64,000 bases of DNA. Source: Silene conica (taxonomy: Eukaryota > Streptophyta > Magnoliopsida > Caryophyllales > Caryophyllaceae). The stretch lies in the NCBI GenBank assembly GCA_029255685.2, contig CM055311.2, positions 3,272,269 through 3,336,268 of the forward strand, given 5' to 3'. Under the pieces are notes generated by a model that did no database searches, had not been told where the DNA came from, and worked only from the letters and a program-made list of their open reading frames with translations. Shown here in pieces: positions 45,027 through 58,190 of this stretch; positions within the stretch are counted from its first letter, which is position 1; every line of letters starts with the position of its first letter. Position numbers and translations under genes: made by a program.

Positions 45027-45658
45027 CTAGTTGTTACTCCGAGCGCGATGCGCGCGGACTTCCAATGAACGTAACCCATAATTAATTTGATATTATTAAT
45101 TTTAACATAGTTCAGTCATTTGTTCATGTCGTATCCATCTGGGGTGATAATCCAATGTGGAATTACTTTTATCAAAAAATAATTTTGCATATTTGATTAT
45201 AATGATATACTACATCTATCAGGTACTTCGTATAAATTATGTGATCATAACTAAGATATATATGTAATGGAGAAATTGTCTTGATAAAACCATATTTATA
45301 ACAAATGTCGGCTTACAATCTTAAAATGTCTTTCTCCTTCAATATTGAATTATGACTTATTCAAATTGATCGATTACTTCGAACGTACCAATTTAAAGAA
45401 TTACTATAGATAATAACCTACCCTTACAAAACAGGAGTTTATAATTGAAGAACAAATGCACAATATAAATTTAACACAAGTATAACATATTTGAATGTAC
45501 TAAATCTCGACACAATTTAATATACGATAATATGTAACATGTTTATACCCATTTTTTTAAGGTGTGATTTAAGAAAAGTTTCAATTAAGAGTTTTTGGTC
45601 TACATTAGTTCAGCTTACAATTCAACATTATTGCATTAAACCTAGTGCGTTTGGCTTA

Positions 45659-46186
45659 CTAATCTGAATCATAGTATGCCTCATCTTTTGACCATATATT
45701 AAAAGGGCCATCGTCATGAACAGTGACATCATCCATGTCTCTGTTTCCCTCTATCCAAACATGATAGATATACCTTGCTTCTTGGGTCGGTAAATCAAGA
45801 CAACTACATTGGATAGAAAACACACGATCCCCCCTTGACCTGACTATTAACCCATCCCTTCGTTCACTTTTCACCTGACTCTTATAATCAGCTGCCATCT
45901 TTGATGTATCTTTTCCAACTGCAAATAAAGAAGCCCACTTTCTGCACACTTCAGACATACTACGTTTGTCCTCATGACTGAGTCTTTCAAAAATGCTGGT
46001 CATTAACTCATCAGAACTGAGCAATAAATGGTTATTTCGATTGCCTACTGTCGTCTCTTGTAGCACATACTTTGTCTTGAACAATGATTTAAATATGAAC
46101 TGCTCCTTTTTCCATCGTATGTAGTCATTCTCAAACTCACGCCTGTCTTCTTTGTTAAAGTAAACAACACCCTTACAGGGAGGCAT
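45659..46186 (-). CDS. F-box-like protein A of the Helitron
   Basis: 175 residues, intact. Starts MPPCKGVVYFNKEDRREF. Residues about 57-90 (LSSDELMTSIFERLSHEDKR and then SEVCRKWASLF) resemble an F-box. C-terminus acidic, ending EAYYDSD. It has a clear paralog at 51134-51641. A 5' UTR intron is plausible: acceptor TTTTTGCAG at about 46200 and donor GTAAGTATTG at about 47593, with the first exon near 47595-47770. It lies 0.6 kb inside the Helitron 3' end on the Helitron strand. Function unknown. F-box is a suggestion from motif shape, not a firm family assignment. Confidence 0.65.
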   Translation of the reverse strand: MPPCKGVVYFNKEDRREFENDYIRWKKEQFIFKSLFKTKYVLQETTVGNRNNHLLLSSDELMTSIFERLSHEDKRSMSEVCRKWASLFAVGKDTSKMAADYKSQVKSERRDGLIVRSRGDRVFSIQCSCLDLPTQEARYIYHVWIEGNRDMDDVTVHDDGPFNIWSKDEAYYDSD

Positions 46187-46310
46187 ACCTATTTAGCTGC
46201 AAAAACTATACATTGAAGTTATAGAGTTAAAACAGAATAAAACAGTTATGGCTTAGATAAATGCTGGGTTTATGCAGGATGTCATATTGGTTTATTTTTT
46301 TTTGTTATTT

Positions 46311-46396
46311 GTCTGCTACTGATCAGAGGTATGCTATCTGCATGACATGAAATGTCTGCTACTAATCAGAGGTATGATATATGCATGACATGAAAC
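46311..46396. repeat. 43-bp tandem duplication
   Basis: GTCTGCTACTGATCAGAGGT and its near copy, period 43, three to four differences. Confidence 0.8.
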
Positions 46397-46879
46397 CACA
46401 TGGCATAAGCTTCAACCATTCTAAAACTTCACCGATTAATTATTCAATGTTAGATTCGTCAATGATACTTTAGTTCAGTATGGGTGCAGTAGGTGTAGCG
46501 TTGAGCGTGATATTTGCACGCCAGTCGCAAATATTCATGTGTATATAATTAACCTGCACATCTAGCATAATGCTAACAAGACTAACAAGTAGACCTCCTT
46601 TGGCCTCACAAAGTGAGCTATCTCTTCTCACAGTTGTGTCGCAATTGCAATCGTGGAATTCAACTACAATAAGACTATGTAAGAGACACTGTAACACCTT
46701 GCAAAAGTAGCAATTAGGCAGACGACAGTGAAGGTTGTAAGCTCTACTCGACCTTCATATCCTTAGACTATCACCTTCTTTTATCTTTGTTCTATTGTCT
46801 GGTCCTATATTTTTATCCGACGCGCATGTCCCATGCATTAAAACACCACCATTATATGTCGAGAAGCTAAAACTTAAAG

Positions 46880-47330
46880 CAATAAACTCAATGAACTAAA
46901 AATTGAAAAACACGGAGAAGCCACCAAATCCCAAAGTTGAGGAAGTTTGAGGTATACTAATACAACGTTCAGAATTCTATTATCTACTATCTCTGTTTCT
47001 ATCGGTTGCTTGTCATGACAAGTCGAGAACCAGGAACTTAATGTGATTAACCGAAAGAGCGGAAAATACAAGATCACAGAGAAGTCATAAACGGCCAAAT
47101 TTCAGCAAATGCGATGGGTACTATTACAGTTTTCATCATTCCACTATATACTACCCCCACCTCCATCATTTGTTTAACATGAAAATTAAAGAATCATAAA
47201 CTTCAAGTGACTGACTAATAGATCGAAAAATATGAAATCACAGGGAAGTCATAAACACCCAAATTTAAGGAAGTTTGAGGGATACTACTACAGCTATCAT
47301 AGTACTATTATCTACAACAATTAACCACAT
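46880..47330. repeat. Diverged tandem repeat of about 150-180 bp
   Basis: Three degenerate copies sharing GAAGTCATAAACGGCCAAATT / GAGGAAGTTTGAGGTATACT-like words, within the putative 5' UTR intron of F-box-like gene A. Confidence 0.6.
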
Positions 47331-47770
47331 TGTAATGCAATAGCTAAGGAAATCGACAATACCTAAACGTTTGATTCACGCGGAACAGAACCAGTTACCA
47401 CTAATTTCAATCATACTAATTAACCTTTTTCTAGTTTCGCAACTAAACCAGTTTATCAAGATAAAATCTATTACAAATCAGGTGACTGCATATCTAATAG
47501 TCTCAATGTAACAAATATAAATTTATGCACAATTCATTTAATTACTCAATATACTATCTATGATTGAATAGATTAAAGTATTCAATACTTACTTTAAAAG
47601 TAGTAAATGGATGTAGGAGAGGTGCTGCCGTGTTTTTGTGACGAACGTCTTTCCGTTTGATGGTGAATGGTGGTTACAGGTTATCGATCTCACATTCGTT
47701 CGTCCTCGTGATCCCGTATTCGAGATTGATCTAAACTGGATGTTTCCTTTCAGAGATATTTGAGAAAAAG

Positions 47771-49133
47771 ATGGAGAATTGGAAAAGAATGGAGATATAG
47801 AGAGTTTAAGTATTATGTTTGTCTAAAACGTAGGTTTGTGAAAATGCATTTAGGCTACCAACCAGGATGTTTATAATAGTTAGAATTTTGAGAGGACGTT
47901 TCTTCTATTAAAAGATTTGAATCTCGGGAATCCCGTAAAAATTATTATTGTTATACCGGTACGCTTAACCACCCCAAAACAAGGTTAACCAGGATTGAGC
48001 TAATGGATTTGGGTGTCAATTCGTGCTCCAAGGTGGAGTTAATCGACTTCTAAATCGACCCCTTCATGAGGCTTGCTTTCACTGGTCAGGATATATAGAT
48101 TGTGTGAGGAAGCAATGACAGATGAAGTGAAATTCATTAAAATACCACCTTTTAAATAAATGGATTCTCTATACGTTTGCTTATGCACAATCCATCAAAA
48201 TAAAACCCGGTATAAATAACCTCATTAGTATTTCAAACTCCATAATCAGAAGATTGTTACACGTCTAAAATCATTTACGGAAATATATAAGGTAAATAGG
48301 TAGGATAAATAGAAATAACTCCTTATTTGCACATTGACTCACCGTTAGTGTACATAATAACTTAATTTAGTTTGGTATTTATAATAAATATAGAAGACGT
48401 TAAAGCGTTTCAAATCATAAGGTACATACTGGGTGAAACTTGAAGGAAGAGGAAATGAAGAGGTTTGAAAAATTATAACAATGGATATGAATACGCGTAA
48501 AGTTGAGGATCAAAACAATTAGCGGAATTGTGAGTATGAACACACACAACATTATAGCCTATAAGTGAGAAATGTGTAAATTTGTGGCATTTTATTGTGA
48601 TGACGTTATATATTCGGAATTATATAGACTTTGGTAATGATTTTTTGGGTTATTTCTTCTTTATGTTAAGCTCTATTCCTGTAATAATTAAAACATAGTT
48701 TGTTATTTGAAAAAAATAGGTATACGCTAATTCTTCTTTCTACAAATAGTTATTAATAGTTGACATATTTTGACAAAATTACTGTTCGTTTTACTTGTAA
48801 ATTTTTATTGACTATATTAGATATCGTTCTCCAATGAGCTTTTAAATATCGTAGTTGAATAAAATTGAAACGAAAGAGTACATAGATAAGTGATGATTTA
48901 TAACACTTAAATTAAACTAATTAAATTATAAATTGAACACGTAAACTTAAATTAAGTAAATAAATCTAACACATGAATAAAGTATACAATTCATTACGTT
49001 AGTAAATAAGCTCAATAATATTCCGAGTTACAACAACACAAGATTGGATAAGGTTGAATAAAGGATATCTCAACTGCTTTATTATGATTGGTCTATTCAT
49101 ATTACTTATGAGATTGGAAAAGTGGTTTTTGTC
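47771..49133. other. Helitron interior, no gene seen
   Basis: AT-rich non-coding stretch between the start region of gene A and the two-exon gene. No repeat structure recognised. Confidence 0.45.
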
Positions 49134-49142
49134 TATATAAAT
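49134..49142 (+). promoter_or_regulatory. Candidate TATA box
   Basis: TATATAAAT about 150 bp upstream of the ATG at 49291. Confidence 0.4.
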
Positions 49143-49290
49143 AAGTAATAATATTAACATTTTTCATCAAATTATCACATCGAACAAATTATTTTTTATT
49201 ATAGGTCACAAATTATCACATCCAAAAATTTCTTTTTTGTTTATAACTCTTATATCATTTGTTGGTGTACCAAATTAAGAGTATTTGAGA

Positions 49291-49907
49291 ATGACTTATT
49301 GGGATGATAAAGTTAGGGATTTTCAAAGAGGCATAGACATGATAAGAGATGATGCCCTTAACTTTGTTGCTCGTTTGAATCTAGTTATGCCAGAAAAAAT
49401 GTACATGAATATGTTACATTGTTCACCACCACTGTCAATGTTGATCTCAATCATAGCTGGAAACGCACATAATGTGTTGAGTCCACCGGTTTCGAACAAT
49501 TCAACAATTGGTAATGTTATTACTAATTTAATTAATTTTACAAAGACATTTTTTTTTTCTTATTTTTTTTTTCCTTTGTGGTAAAATCCATCAGTTTTGA
49601 AATGTTCTTGTTTGTAGATACTTACATTTCAAAAGGAGAAGAACATCGCAAATTAAGGAAAGAAGTAGTTGAAATCATTCGACGTTTGTTCAACGTCATG
49701 AATCTTGACTCTTTATTAGATCTACTATCTGGATTTGGGAGACTTTACATTCCACGTGAATGCCTCCATTATTATCACGTATACAACGAGGTTACAATGG
49801 AGGAAGAGCTTGAATATTTACGCGACCAACATTTACAAGCAGACCGCCTTAATTATTCTTCCACCGACAATGTTTCATCTATTGATGATTACGATAATGA
49901 CATTTGA
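49291..49907 (+). CDS. Unrecognised two-exon gene in the Helitron
   Basis: Exons 49291-49510 and 49618-49907 join in phase 1 across a 107-bp GT-AG intron, giving 169 residues. It begins MTYWDDKVRDFQRG. The middle is mostly helical (EEHRKLRKEVVEIIRRLF) and the tail is acidic (SSIDDYDNDI). A frame starting at TTG six bases earlier is not needed. No family recognised, no signal peptide or membrane segment. Joining across a proper intron with one continuous frame argues for a real gene. It is on the opposite strand to RepHel and RPA. Confidence 0.55.
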
Positions 49908-51133
49908 TAATGATGATTCGTATCGACAACAATATGTTTATGTACCATGTTGTTGTTGTGAACTTCTGTGTCATATTACTTTAACCGTCTTATTTCATGT
50001 ATTGTCTACGACATGATTCAATAATGTACTTATTCAAATTATTATTTTAGTTTGCGGTACTTTGGTAAAATGAAATTTAGTTATATAGTATGCCTTATTC
50101 TCAGTTGTTTGTGTGCTCATTTGTGCATTTAAACTGTATCAAACGCAACTTCATTTGTGCTATACAAGGAAATCAATTGATGATTAAGATTGAATAAAGA
50201 GTAACGAGAGACAGATTTTAACCGAAGGTGTAGTATATCGAAGAAATTAAAAATCGACCCTATCGATACAATTAGATTAACTATTTCCTTTGGGATGGTT
50301 AATTATATTGTTAACTCAATTAATCTTGCAATGTGTCTGCTAGTAAAAAAATTCAACTTAAGTAGATTCGAATATATATCTTTTTTAGGATTAATCTTAA
50401 TTAAGTTATTATCAACCTTCACAACAACCTTTTATTGGAAACGTAAGTCTCGCAACTTGATTAACTACAACTATTTGTAATAAAGGTCAAATGGCTGATT
50501 TACATGTTAAGAGCTACCTTATAAACTTCGGTTTTAAATTAAGTTATAATAAGCTATATAAATTGTCAACAAATTGTTGTTATTATGTAATATATAGTAA
50601 ATCTTGCTTGTGACGGGTGAACATTTCTGACGAATATTTGGTGATATGAAATGGATACAAAATGAGTTAGAGGGAGGAACAAAATTGTTTTTTTTGTGCT
50701 AGAACAGTATCCGTTACAAGCCTGCAATGGATAGCGCTGTTCGTGTTGGTGTGTACGTTGATGGCCGTGTCCGTTACAATTGTACTTACGTCAAAGGCTT
50801 ACTATAGATTAGTCCAACACACGTATTATGCTTATAATTTGTATAAACAACTTTACGCAAGACGTAAATTGTTTACGCTAAACCGTACCAATACTGGATT
50901 ACTAACACATTTTAAAGCTGTATTTTGAATAATTAGTACTCTTAATTAGACGCCTATTTACACAATAATCGAAAGACGGCTTTGTTGCTTTCGGTGTACA
51001 CTCTCCATTCTGATAAGACACCACTGTAGACCATAATTACACCCATATTCAGCCATCAACACCAAACACAACATTTCCGACTTCATCATCATCCCATTTC
51101 TAGCCAGAAACTCAATTAATCTTCCCACATACA
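49908..51133. other. Helitron interior, no gene assigned
   Basis: Several short frames without recognisable content. The last 130 bp should be the leader of F-box-like gene B. Confidence 0.45.
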
Positions 51134-51641
51134 ATGGAACAATGTCCGGGGAAACTGTTATATTTTAACAAAGACGATAAAGCAAACTTCCTGGGAGATT
51201 ATGTTAAGTGGAAAAAAGCTCAATTCAAGTCTGAGTCTCTGTTTAATAAAACAACCGTTGAAGAGGAGACAGTAATGGGTAGTAAACCTCATCACCCTTT
51301 TTTTGAGATGCCGGAACTCACAGGAAATGTGTTTAGCAGACTTGATCATGCAAGCAAAAGGAATATGGCTGAGGTTTGTAAAGCATGGGCTAATCAATTC
51401 CTTGTTGGAGTGGAGACCTCTAAGGCCGACCTAGATTACAGAAGTCGGTTAGTGAGGGAAAATTGTGGAAAAAAAAATATAGGTGATGAGAGATCAGCAG
51501 GTGGTGTCAATTTACAAGGTGATCAAGCAACGTAAGCCTAGAGTGCAGAAGAACAGGAAACGTAGTAGAAGGTGCAGCAGCTCGTATGAACCCTACATTG
51601 AGAAATCGGGAAGCGAAGGCTACTACGATTCTGATTATTAA
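51134..51641 (+). pseudogene. F-box-like protein B of the Helitron, frameshifted near C-terminus
   Basis: Paralog of the gene at 45659-46186: YFNKDDKANF / YFNKEDRREF, GDYVKWKKAQF / NDYIRWKKEQF, and the F-box-like stretch LTGNVFSRLDHASKRNMAEV. The first frame is open from 51134 to 51535. The family C-terminus (YEPYIEKSGSEGYYDSDY then TAA at 51639) is in another frame from about 51519. So there is either a frameshift or an unrecognised short intron. It is in opposite orientation to gene A, about 5 kb away. Confidence 0.65.
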
Positions 51642-52739
51642 TTTGGATAATTAACTAACTGGTAAGATGACTATACTATAAAAGGTTATGTTTTTATGTC
51701 TCGGCAATGCCTGAAGTTATGCATGTTTTTGATGTTAGCATAATCGTTTGGTCTGCAACATTTTGGTAATGATCTATCGTATAAGAACTTAGGCATCTTA
51801 ATGTTAGTAATAGTACATATCAATACTGCCTTTTGTGCTGGTAAAGCAGTGTCAAGATTATGTATTTGTGCTTGTTCTTGTATGATCTTCAATCTATAAT
51901 AGTACGCTATCTGATGATGTATTTGTTATATAAGTGCTAAGAAAAATCGGATGATTAACCTGCTTCTATGGTCTACATGGATAATTACCAGCGTTTATGA
52001 TTATGTCTAAGCTATTGTACAAGTATATATGATTATAGATATTAGATACGTGAAGAGTAAGCATTTATATATAGTTGATACGTACTGCACCTATTAGCTA
52101 TATTAAGTCACAAATCTTGATGATTATTGCGGGAGGATATGTGAGTTAGTGTAAAACGCTTTCTGTACTTTATAACAATCTCTTATTTAAGTAGTCACAG
52201 CGTCTAAGTTGGAATGGCAAAGCTATTTCATAAATGAGTTTGTATTTCAAATTATGCTATGGGTAAGGCACTTTATAATAAACAACAGGCGTCGACAAAT
52301 TGTTTATAAATAAATGGTTAGTGTGTAATGGTCAATGCAGTAAACGAGCATTATTGGACACCCATATATTGGGTTTTAAACATCCTCTAGAAGCTTAAGA
52401 TAGCAAGAGGTTGTGATTTATAACAAGTTGTCAAAAGGGGTTACAGAGTGATTATAATTACATACCCATATAGTATACGATCCGTCTGGGAAATGATGGA
52501 ATCGCAACACGGGTGCCACATACAGTTAAACCAATACCCGTTATAAGATTATTTGTTGGTTTCGACATATTAGTTGCACCAAAACAGCAAAACACAACCT
52601 ACTAATATAAGGATACAATGATCCTAAGCATTTTGGTCAAGTAGAGTGATCCGTGCATACTGGATGCACCAAAACAGCATAAGATAAACTAATATTATAA
52701 GGTTTCAGTGATTTTTAGTCTGGGGAGGGGTGTGTAATT
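51642..52739. other. Helitron interior between gene B and RPA gene
   Basis: No coding signal. Two short GCACCAAAACAGCA words recur at about 52577 and 52667. Confidence 0.45.
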
Positions 52740-55700
52740 TCAGGGTGCGTGCACCGTAGATGGGGAACCTGATTTATCTTTCCTGCACTTCCTCTTTGGT
52801 ATGTTTGAGTGCGGCGAACTTAAGGGCACATCTTTCACTGAATTATTTTCCGTAGGAGAAGTAGAACTGTCAATTCTGCTAACACTGTCGACCTCAGTAA
52901 TACCTTGGATGGAAGTTTCATCAGAATGTTCAATGGTATTAGGGAAACTGAGACGCTTCTCATTAAGGTCTTCTAAGACATGGCTTCCCTCTGGGTTGAT
53001 TGATTTTGAGTTTTGTCCAGCTCTGGGACGGCTTATGTCAGACTTGGAAAAAACATCCTCCTCACCATTAACGACAACCCGTTTCACAACCCACTGCAAC
53101 ACATTATTTATTGAAAGTGTTTTGGCTGAAACAACCTGTGCTTTAAAAGGAGTTTGAGAAAACAATTCTTTAATTGATGAAAAAGCTTGAGCATAAGAAT
53201 GCAAAGTAAAATCAGGATTATAAGCAGTAATTTGAAAATCTGTAAACCAATTCACATATCTGTACACTTACAGCATGTTTCATGTGGAATATTTGAGGAG
53301 CAGGCATCCTAAACAGTTGTTCAGTAATATCCGTAAACATAGTTAAGGGCAAGGTTCCTGTGCCATCTGATATATCACAGTTGAATGTGACCCTGCAGTT
53401 TGTGTAAATCTTTTAGGTAGTATGTATGCTAACTAAATTCCCGTCTCTAAGCATAGATTTTTGTAACAGGAGACGTAGTTATCCAAGAGTAAAGAGTTCA
53501 GCATAAGCATACTTAGGGACTGAAGTGCAGTCAGGCTTGGAGCAGTTGTTACATGTATATGTAGTACCCTGAGGTACGGTGGAATGCTTCCAACATTTTG
53601 AGTAGCCCATATATGCATTGATTTTCTCAAAATCAATTTCCGGAATAGTCACTTCTAGCCAATGTTTTTCATCTTGCAATGTTGTTTTTGCCTGAAAACA
53701 GTTGTTCATATAGGTTAACTAAAACAATAACTAATTTGTAAACTTATTTGCCTGATGTAGTTTCAGGTAGAGTATAATTGTAGCTTTTGTGCAGTTATCA
53801 GCAAGTTATTCGCTGTTTATCAATTTACATGCTGAAAGTTCGATGTGATTGGTTTGCGGTTTCGCAAACAAGATAACCACTAATAAATTACGCAACGACA
53901 ACTTCTGTTCAAACATTGATACCTTTTTAGAGCGGAGTGTTGAAATTGTAATTGGGTTGTCATTCAGCACAGGCATCTTTACATTGAAAAGTTTGGTCTG
54001 CAAATGCGTCAAGGCAGTAGCATGACTATTCATCCTGCACGCTCATTTAGATATGGCATTAGCAAAGTGTCAATTTATTAAACGTATGTTCTGATTTATT
54101 GATAATTATAGGTTGGGTCAGTACCAGGACGTAATAGCATCTGCCTTTTCACCAACAGGCTTATGTATAAAGACAGTCGAAACACTTGTAGTCATTGAAA
54201 AACCTGTGTCATTGTAGAAGATGCAAAGATTATTGTTAGATGCCTGATCTCTAAGGATAACACAATAGCACGATGACTTGTAATTTCCAAAGTTTTAATT
54301 GTGGAAGCCCATGGTAGTAGATTTTATGATAACCTATGTGCACAGATACTCGAAGTGCAGTTATACCGCCGATTCTGAATTTACCACGGACGGGTATCAA
54401 TAGAGTACAATCATCTTGAGCAAGATCATCCCAATCTGAAATTGACAATGGCTGTACAGTGCTGCATAAACAATAATATTAATACTATGTGGAATATCTC
54501 AGATAATATTATTGTTAGCCTTAGTGATGAATTTAATGACAGCTTAATAGGCATGTTCTCGCACCTGTGGTCGACCAACAGAATTTCATGTACACTGGTT
54601 TCTCGTGTCTTAGATGTGAGCACCTTACGTGGCTGGTCTTCCACAAAGAGTACAACGCCTACTATGTCTATAAAGTATGCGAAAACTGTTAGCTGTATAT
54701 CACATAGAAACAGGATGCAGTAGTACTACAGCCAGTGTATATATTCTGAGTGTACTTAGAAAATATACCAAACATTTCGCTATAATCTGGTGATCGGGGC
54801 AGCTGGTTAATTGGACAGTAGTTAACATCAGTGCATTCATCATCATCAGCAGGCATGATAATTGTACGATAGTTGAAGGTCATCTGGTATCCAAGTCCTG
54901 CACCATGGGTTTGGTACTCAGGTTTTACTGGACTGATATTTGCATCTGATATTTCATATCTCCGGTTGTGTTTGATAGCATCCTCATATATCTCTACTTG
55001 ATCATCAAATAAAGCACCACGCATCTTATTACCCTGAAAAATAAATAAATAAAACAACCTGCTTAAGTTACATTAGGACAACAAATGTATAATGCTCTGT
55101 GTTATGATGTTAACTCCTAATGCCAAACATTAATTAAGACAACACTTATAAACACAGGTGCAAAAGCAGTTGTTAATAGAATTCAAGCTAGTAAAATTAT
55201 CCATGACTACAATTCATTTACAAATGGTTATATATAGATGGAAGCTAATGAAGATGCAAACAGTATAGGACTGGACTATGACGTTCACAGATTCAATATT
55301 TACAGATGTAGTTATATACATTTTAAAAGATTTTCATGATCTGATGTTATTTGTTTGGAAGCTAGTTTTATAAACCAAGTTTGATTTAAGATTAGCTATA
55401 TAGGAGTATATATCTAAACGCGTCAGGCATATATACTCAAGAACATCTAATAATCTGTCGAACACACCCAAAAATAAAAACGTAAAGAACCTGGTGAATA
55501 GGCCAGCATGTTTTCGGTTTACCCGATGTCTTCTAAACCTAGAGAAGCTCATGCAGCCATTGCTTCTCGAGAAAAAGGAAAAGGAAGGGACATCTAGTGC
55601 CACAGACAGTAACCTTACCAACTACCCAAAATAAAGTTAGCATGAATTATACCATCATACCACAGATTAATGAAACTCTACATAAGAAAAAACACATTAG

Positions 55701-56084
55701 AAATAGTTATTTTGTAAAACCCCTTGCGAAAGCAGAAATATAAAACATACAAAGTACTAAAAATGCAGCGGAATTAAAACTTTTTAAACATAAACAACCT
55801 GCGAGGTGAATTAAAACTGGAACTGAAAACTGATATAAACGCAATAGATAAGTATAACAGTTCTAAGTACGGAAACCAAATATATACAAAGCCTGGGATG
55901 GAACATCCCTCCAGGCACCAAAAGATAAACAGTATCAAACTAGAGTCTAGCTACTCGAAAGTGTAAGTCATAAGATCACAAGTGGATCAGCACTCGCTAG
56001 CTCTCAATAAACCCCGTCCAACCTGCATGTACCTACATACATGAAAACATGTACGCCACAATCAGTGGGGAGTGACTAGAGTTC

Positions 56085-56300
56085 TCCTAGCCACCTTTTG
56101 TAACGACACGTAACACATAAACATACAATATACGCCAACATACATAAAACATGTGAAGCATACAAATCTCATTATCTCAATCTCATACCATCATGCAATT
56201 ACTATGCAAGGCTCTCAACCAACTTCGGAAACTATTTGGAAGGAGAGCCGGTTTCCCTTCCGGTTTGCCCGACCGGGGGTCTTTCAGTCCAAACCATTTA
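56085..56300. repeat. Direct duplicate of 59308-59530
   Basis: Shares CTCCTAGCCACCTTTTGTAA, ATCATGCAAT(C/T)AC, GGCTCTCAACCAACTTCG and AGTCCAAACCATTTACGAAA with the right copy. A related CCCGACCGGGGGGTC word appears again at about 60430. Confidence 0.85.
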
Positions 56301-57699
56301 CGAAACTAGCCAGAGAGTCTCATAACAGCAGTGCTTCACATATATTCAAGCCTAAAGTTAGTGTAGAGGAGAGTCTCACCAAATACATGTTGTTGTCTGC
56401 TAGTTCCTAACGCTTTGAGCAGTCAGCACCTAAAAGCATGCAGCTCTAGTTTTTACACTTCTTAAAAGTAAATGGAGTTAGTTCAAAATTCTTAATTACG
56501 GAATTGAATAATAACAAAGTTGGAAAAAAAAATACATAAACGCTGTAAATCAATCTAATTTATAGTAACTTTGAAGAAAGTGTAATATAGTAAATTTCAT
56601 CAGCGACTAATCATCTCTTCTAACAGGACTGGCTTTATGTTCTATGCAAGTTCTTAGGCTATCTGATAGCAGTTAAACCAAAGTAATACCTAAGTGAAAT
56701 AGGAGTAGAATAGTAGTATCGGAAATTAGTTGAATGAGGTTTAGTTTGCAAGTCAATAACCTATTGGATGGCAAGTAAACATACACGGTAGCATTTTATC
56801 TGTTTGAGCATAAAGCTAGCACCACTAGAAGATTTCAAGGTTAGTATCCAAAATGATAAAAGATATTATACTCCTTAATTATTGCATACATAAGAAGTGG
56901 GGGCTTTTTACCAAACGAGGGAGTATTAATTTATATGTTACTCAACTGTCATACGACAAATATACTGCAATTGATTTATATCAAACATTACCAAGTACCT
57001 TGGAATTTCCTTCAGCCAATTTCATCAACAAATTTCTCCTTTCTCTAGTGCTATTTGTAGCATCAAACACACCGACCTAGTTTAAATATAAAGAGCCAAC
57101 ATCATCATTATATGAGTAATCAGAGGGCTAAATCACTGCCAGCTATATCAATAATCAAAGTATAATGAAGAACACAACTTGACCTCCTTCTTCCATCCAA
57201 GATATCATATCTTCCATTGTAAGGGCAACTACCTAAAGTACAGTCAGAGGAACAGGTGAGTCTCTAACACCAGAAGGCAACAACTTGCTTGAGTGACATT
57301 GTTAAACTGGCCTTAGAGGAACAGGTAAGTCTTTAATACCAAAAAAATTGTTATTACCTGATCGTTACTACCTCCAACTTAGATTAAACTTTCTACTTTC
57401 CTATTCTGGACAGCCTTGGGACAAGCATCTTGTATACAAAGTGACCACCTTGTATACAAAGTGACCAATTTGTCCTATAAACTAAGTTGTAGGTGGCTTG
57501 GACAAGCATACTGCACTAATACACTGGCACCAGAACAACACCTCTGCACTCTGCACAGTCTCAGACATCAGACACCACATTGCCTCTATTAAGCAAGAGA
57601 GCATGATAGGGCAATACATCACCTTACGAGATGAAGCGAGTCTAAACAACGCGCGCTGCTAATTTCTAGTCTTATGACCAAGGTAGTGTAACTTTTCAG

Positions 57700-58190
57700 C
57701 AACCAAAACGAAGGAAAACCAGAATATTGACGGGTCTGAATTTGCTATTGTTTCAACTATTGGTGACACTATAGGTCTGACATTCTCAATCACCCTACTG
57801 GTCTGTTCTGCAACACTCATTACTATCTATTACCACAGATGCATATTCTTAGACAATATAACTATAACATAGCGGCTTCATCACGAATCAAAGTGAACGA
57901 TCTTAACAATATAACAAGTCTTGCAGTGTTAGTTGGCTCATAGATAGCTAGCAACTAAAATAAAGAACTTTGAATACCTTAGCAGCATTAGTGACGGATT
58001 CAGTAGTAATTCCAAAGTCCTGTATAGTTCTTGGCAGCTTTAGAAATGACAGGAGAAGCAGCCTTCAATGCCTCCTGTCCAACCTGTTGTACATACGACG
58101 CAACAACATCAATGTTGAGTTTTAAAGCTTCAGTTACAACTTGGAAAACCTGTTGCGGTTTGGCCTCAAAGGGTACTACAACAGCTTAAT
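57700..58190 (-). pseudogene. CAS: Captured exons of a CAS (chloroplast calcium-sensing receptor) gene
   Basis: CAS is a thylakoid membrane protein in calcium signalling and photosynthetic acclimation. Two minus-strand blocks match it in order. 58185-57979 reads QQVFQVVTEALK, QQVGQEALKAASPVISKAAK, and after a 1-base shift GITTESVTNAAK before a GT donor. 57812-57722 reads VAEQTSRVIENVRPIVSP and ETIANSDPSIF. The gap between them behaves as an intron, so capture was at DNA level. The transmembrane and rhodanese-like halves are absent. It lies inside CACTA-type sequence, which often captures host genes. Not functional. Confidence 0.75.

Noticed and set aside
55334..55621. 95-codon minus frame as RPA first exon
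   Set aside because: No OB-fold motif, and the exon at 62331-62474 fits the exon 2 phase and family sequence.
56819..56834. CACTAGAAG as left end of the 59307 CACTA element
   Set aside because: Lacks the CACTACTACAAA sequence and has no TAGACATCAG words beside it.
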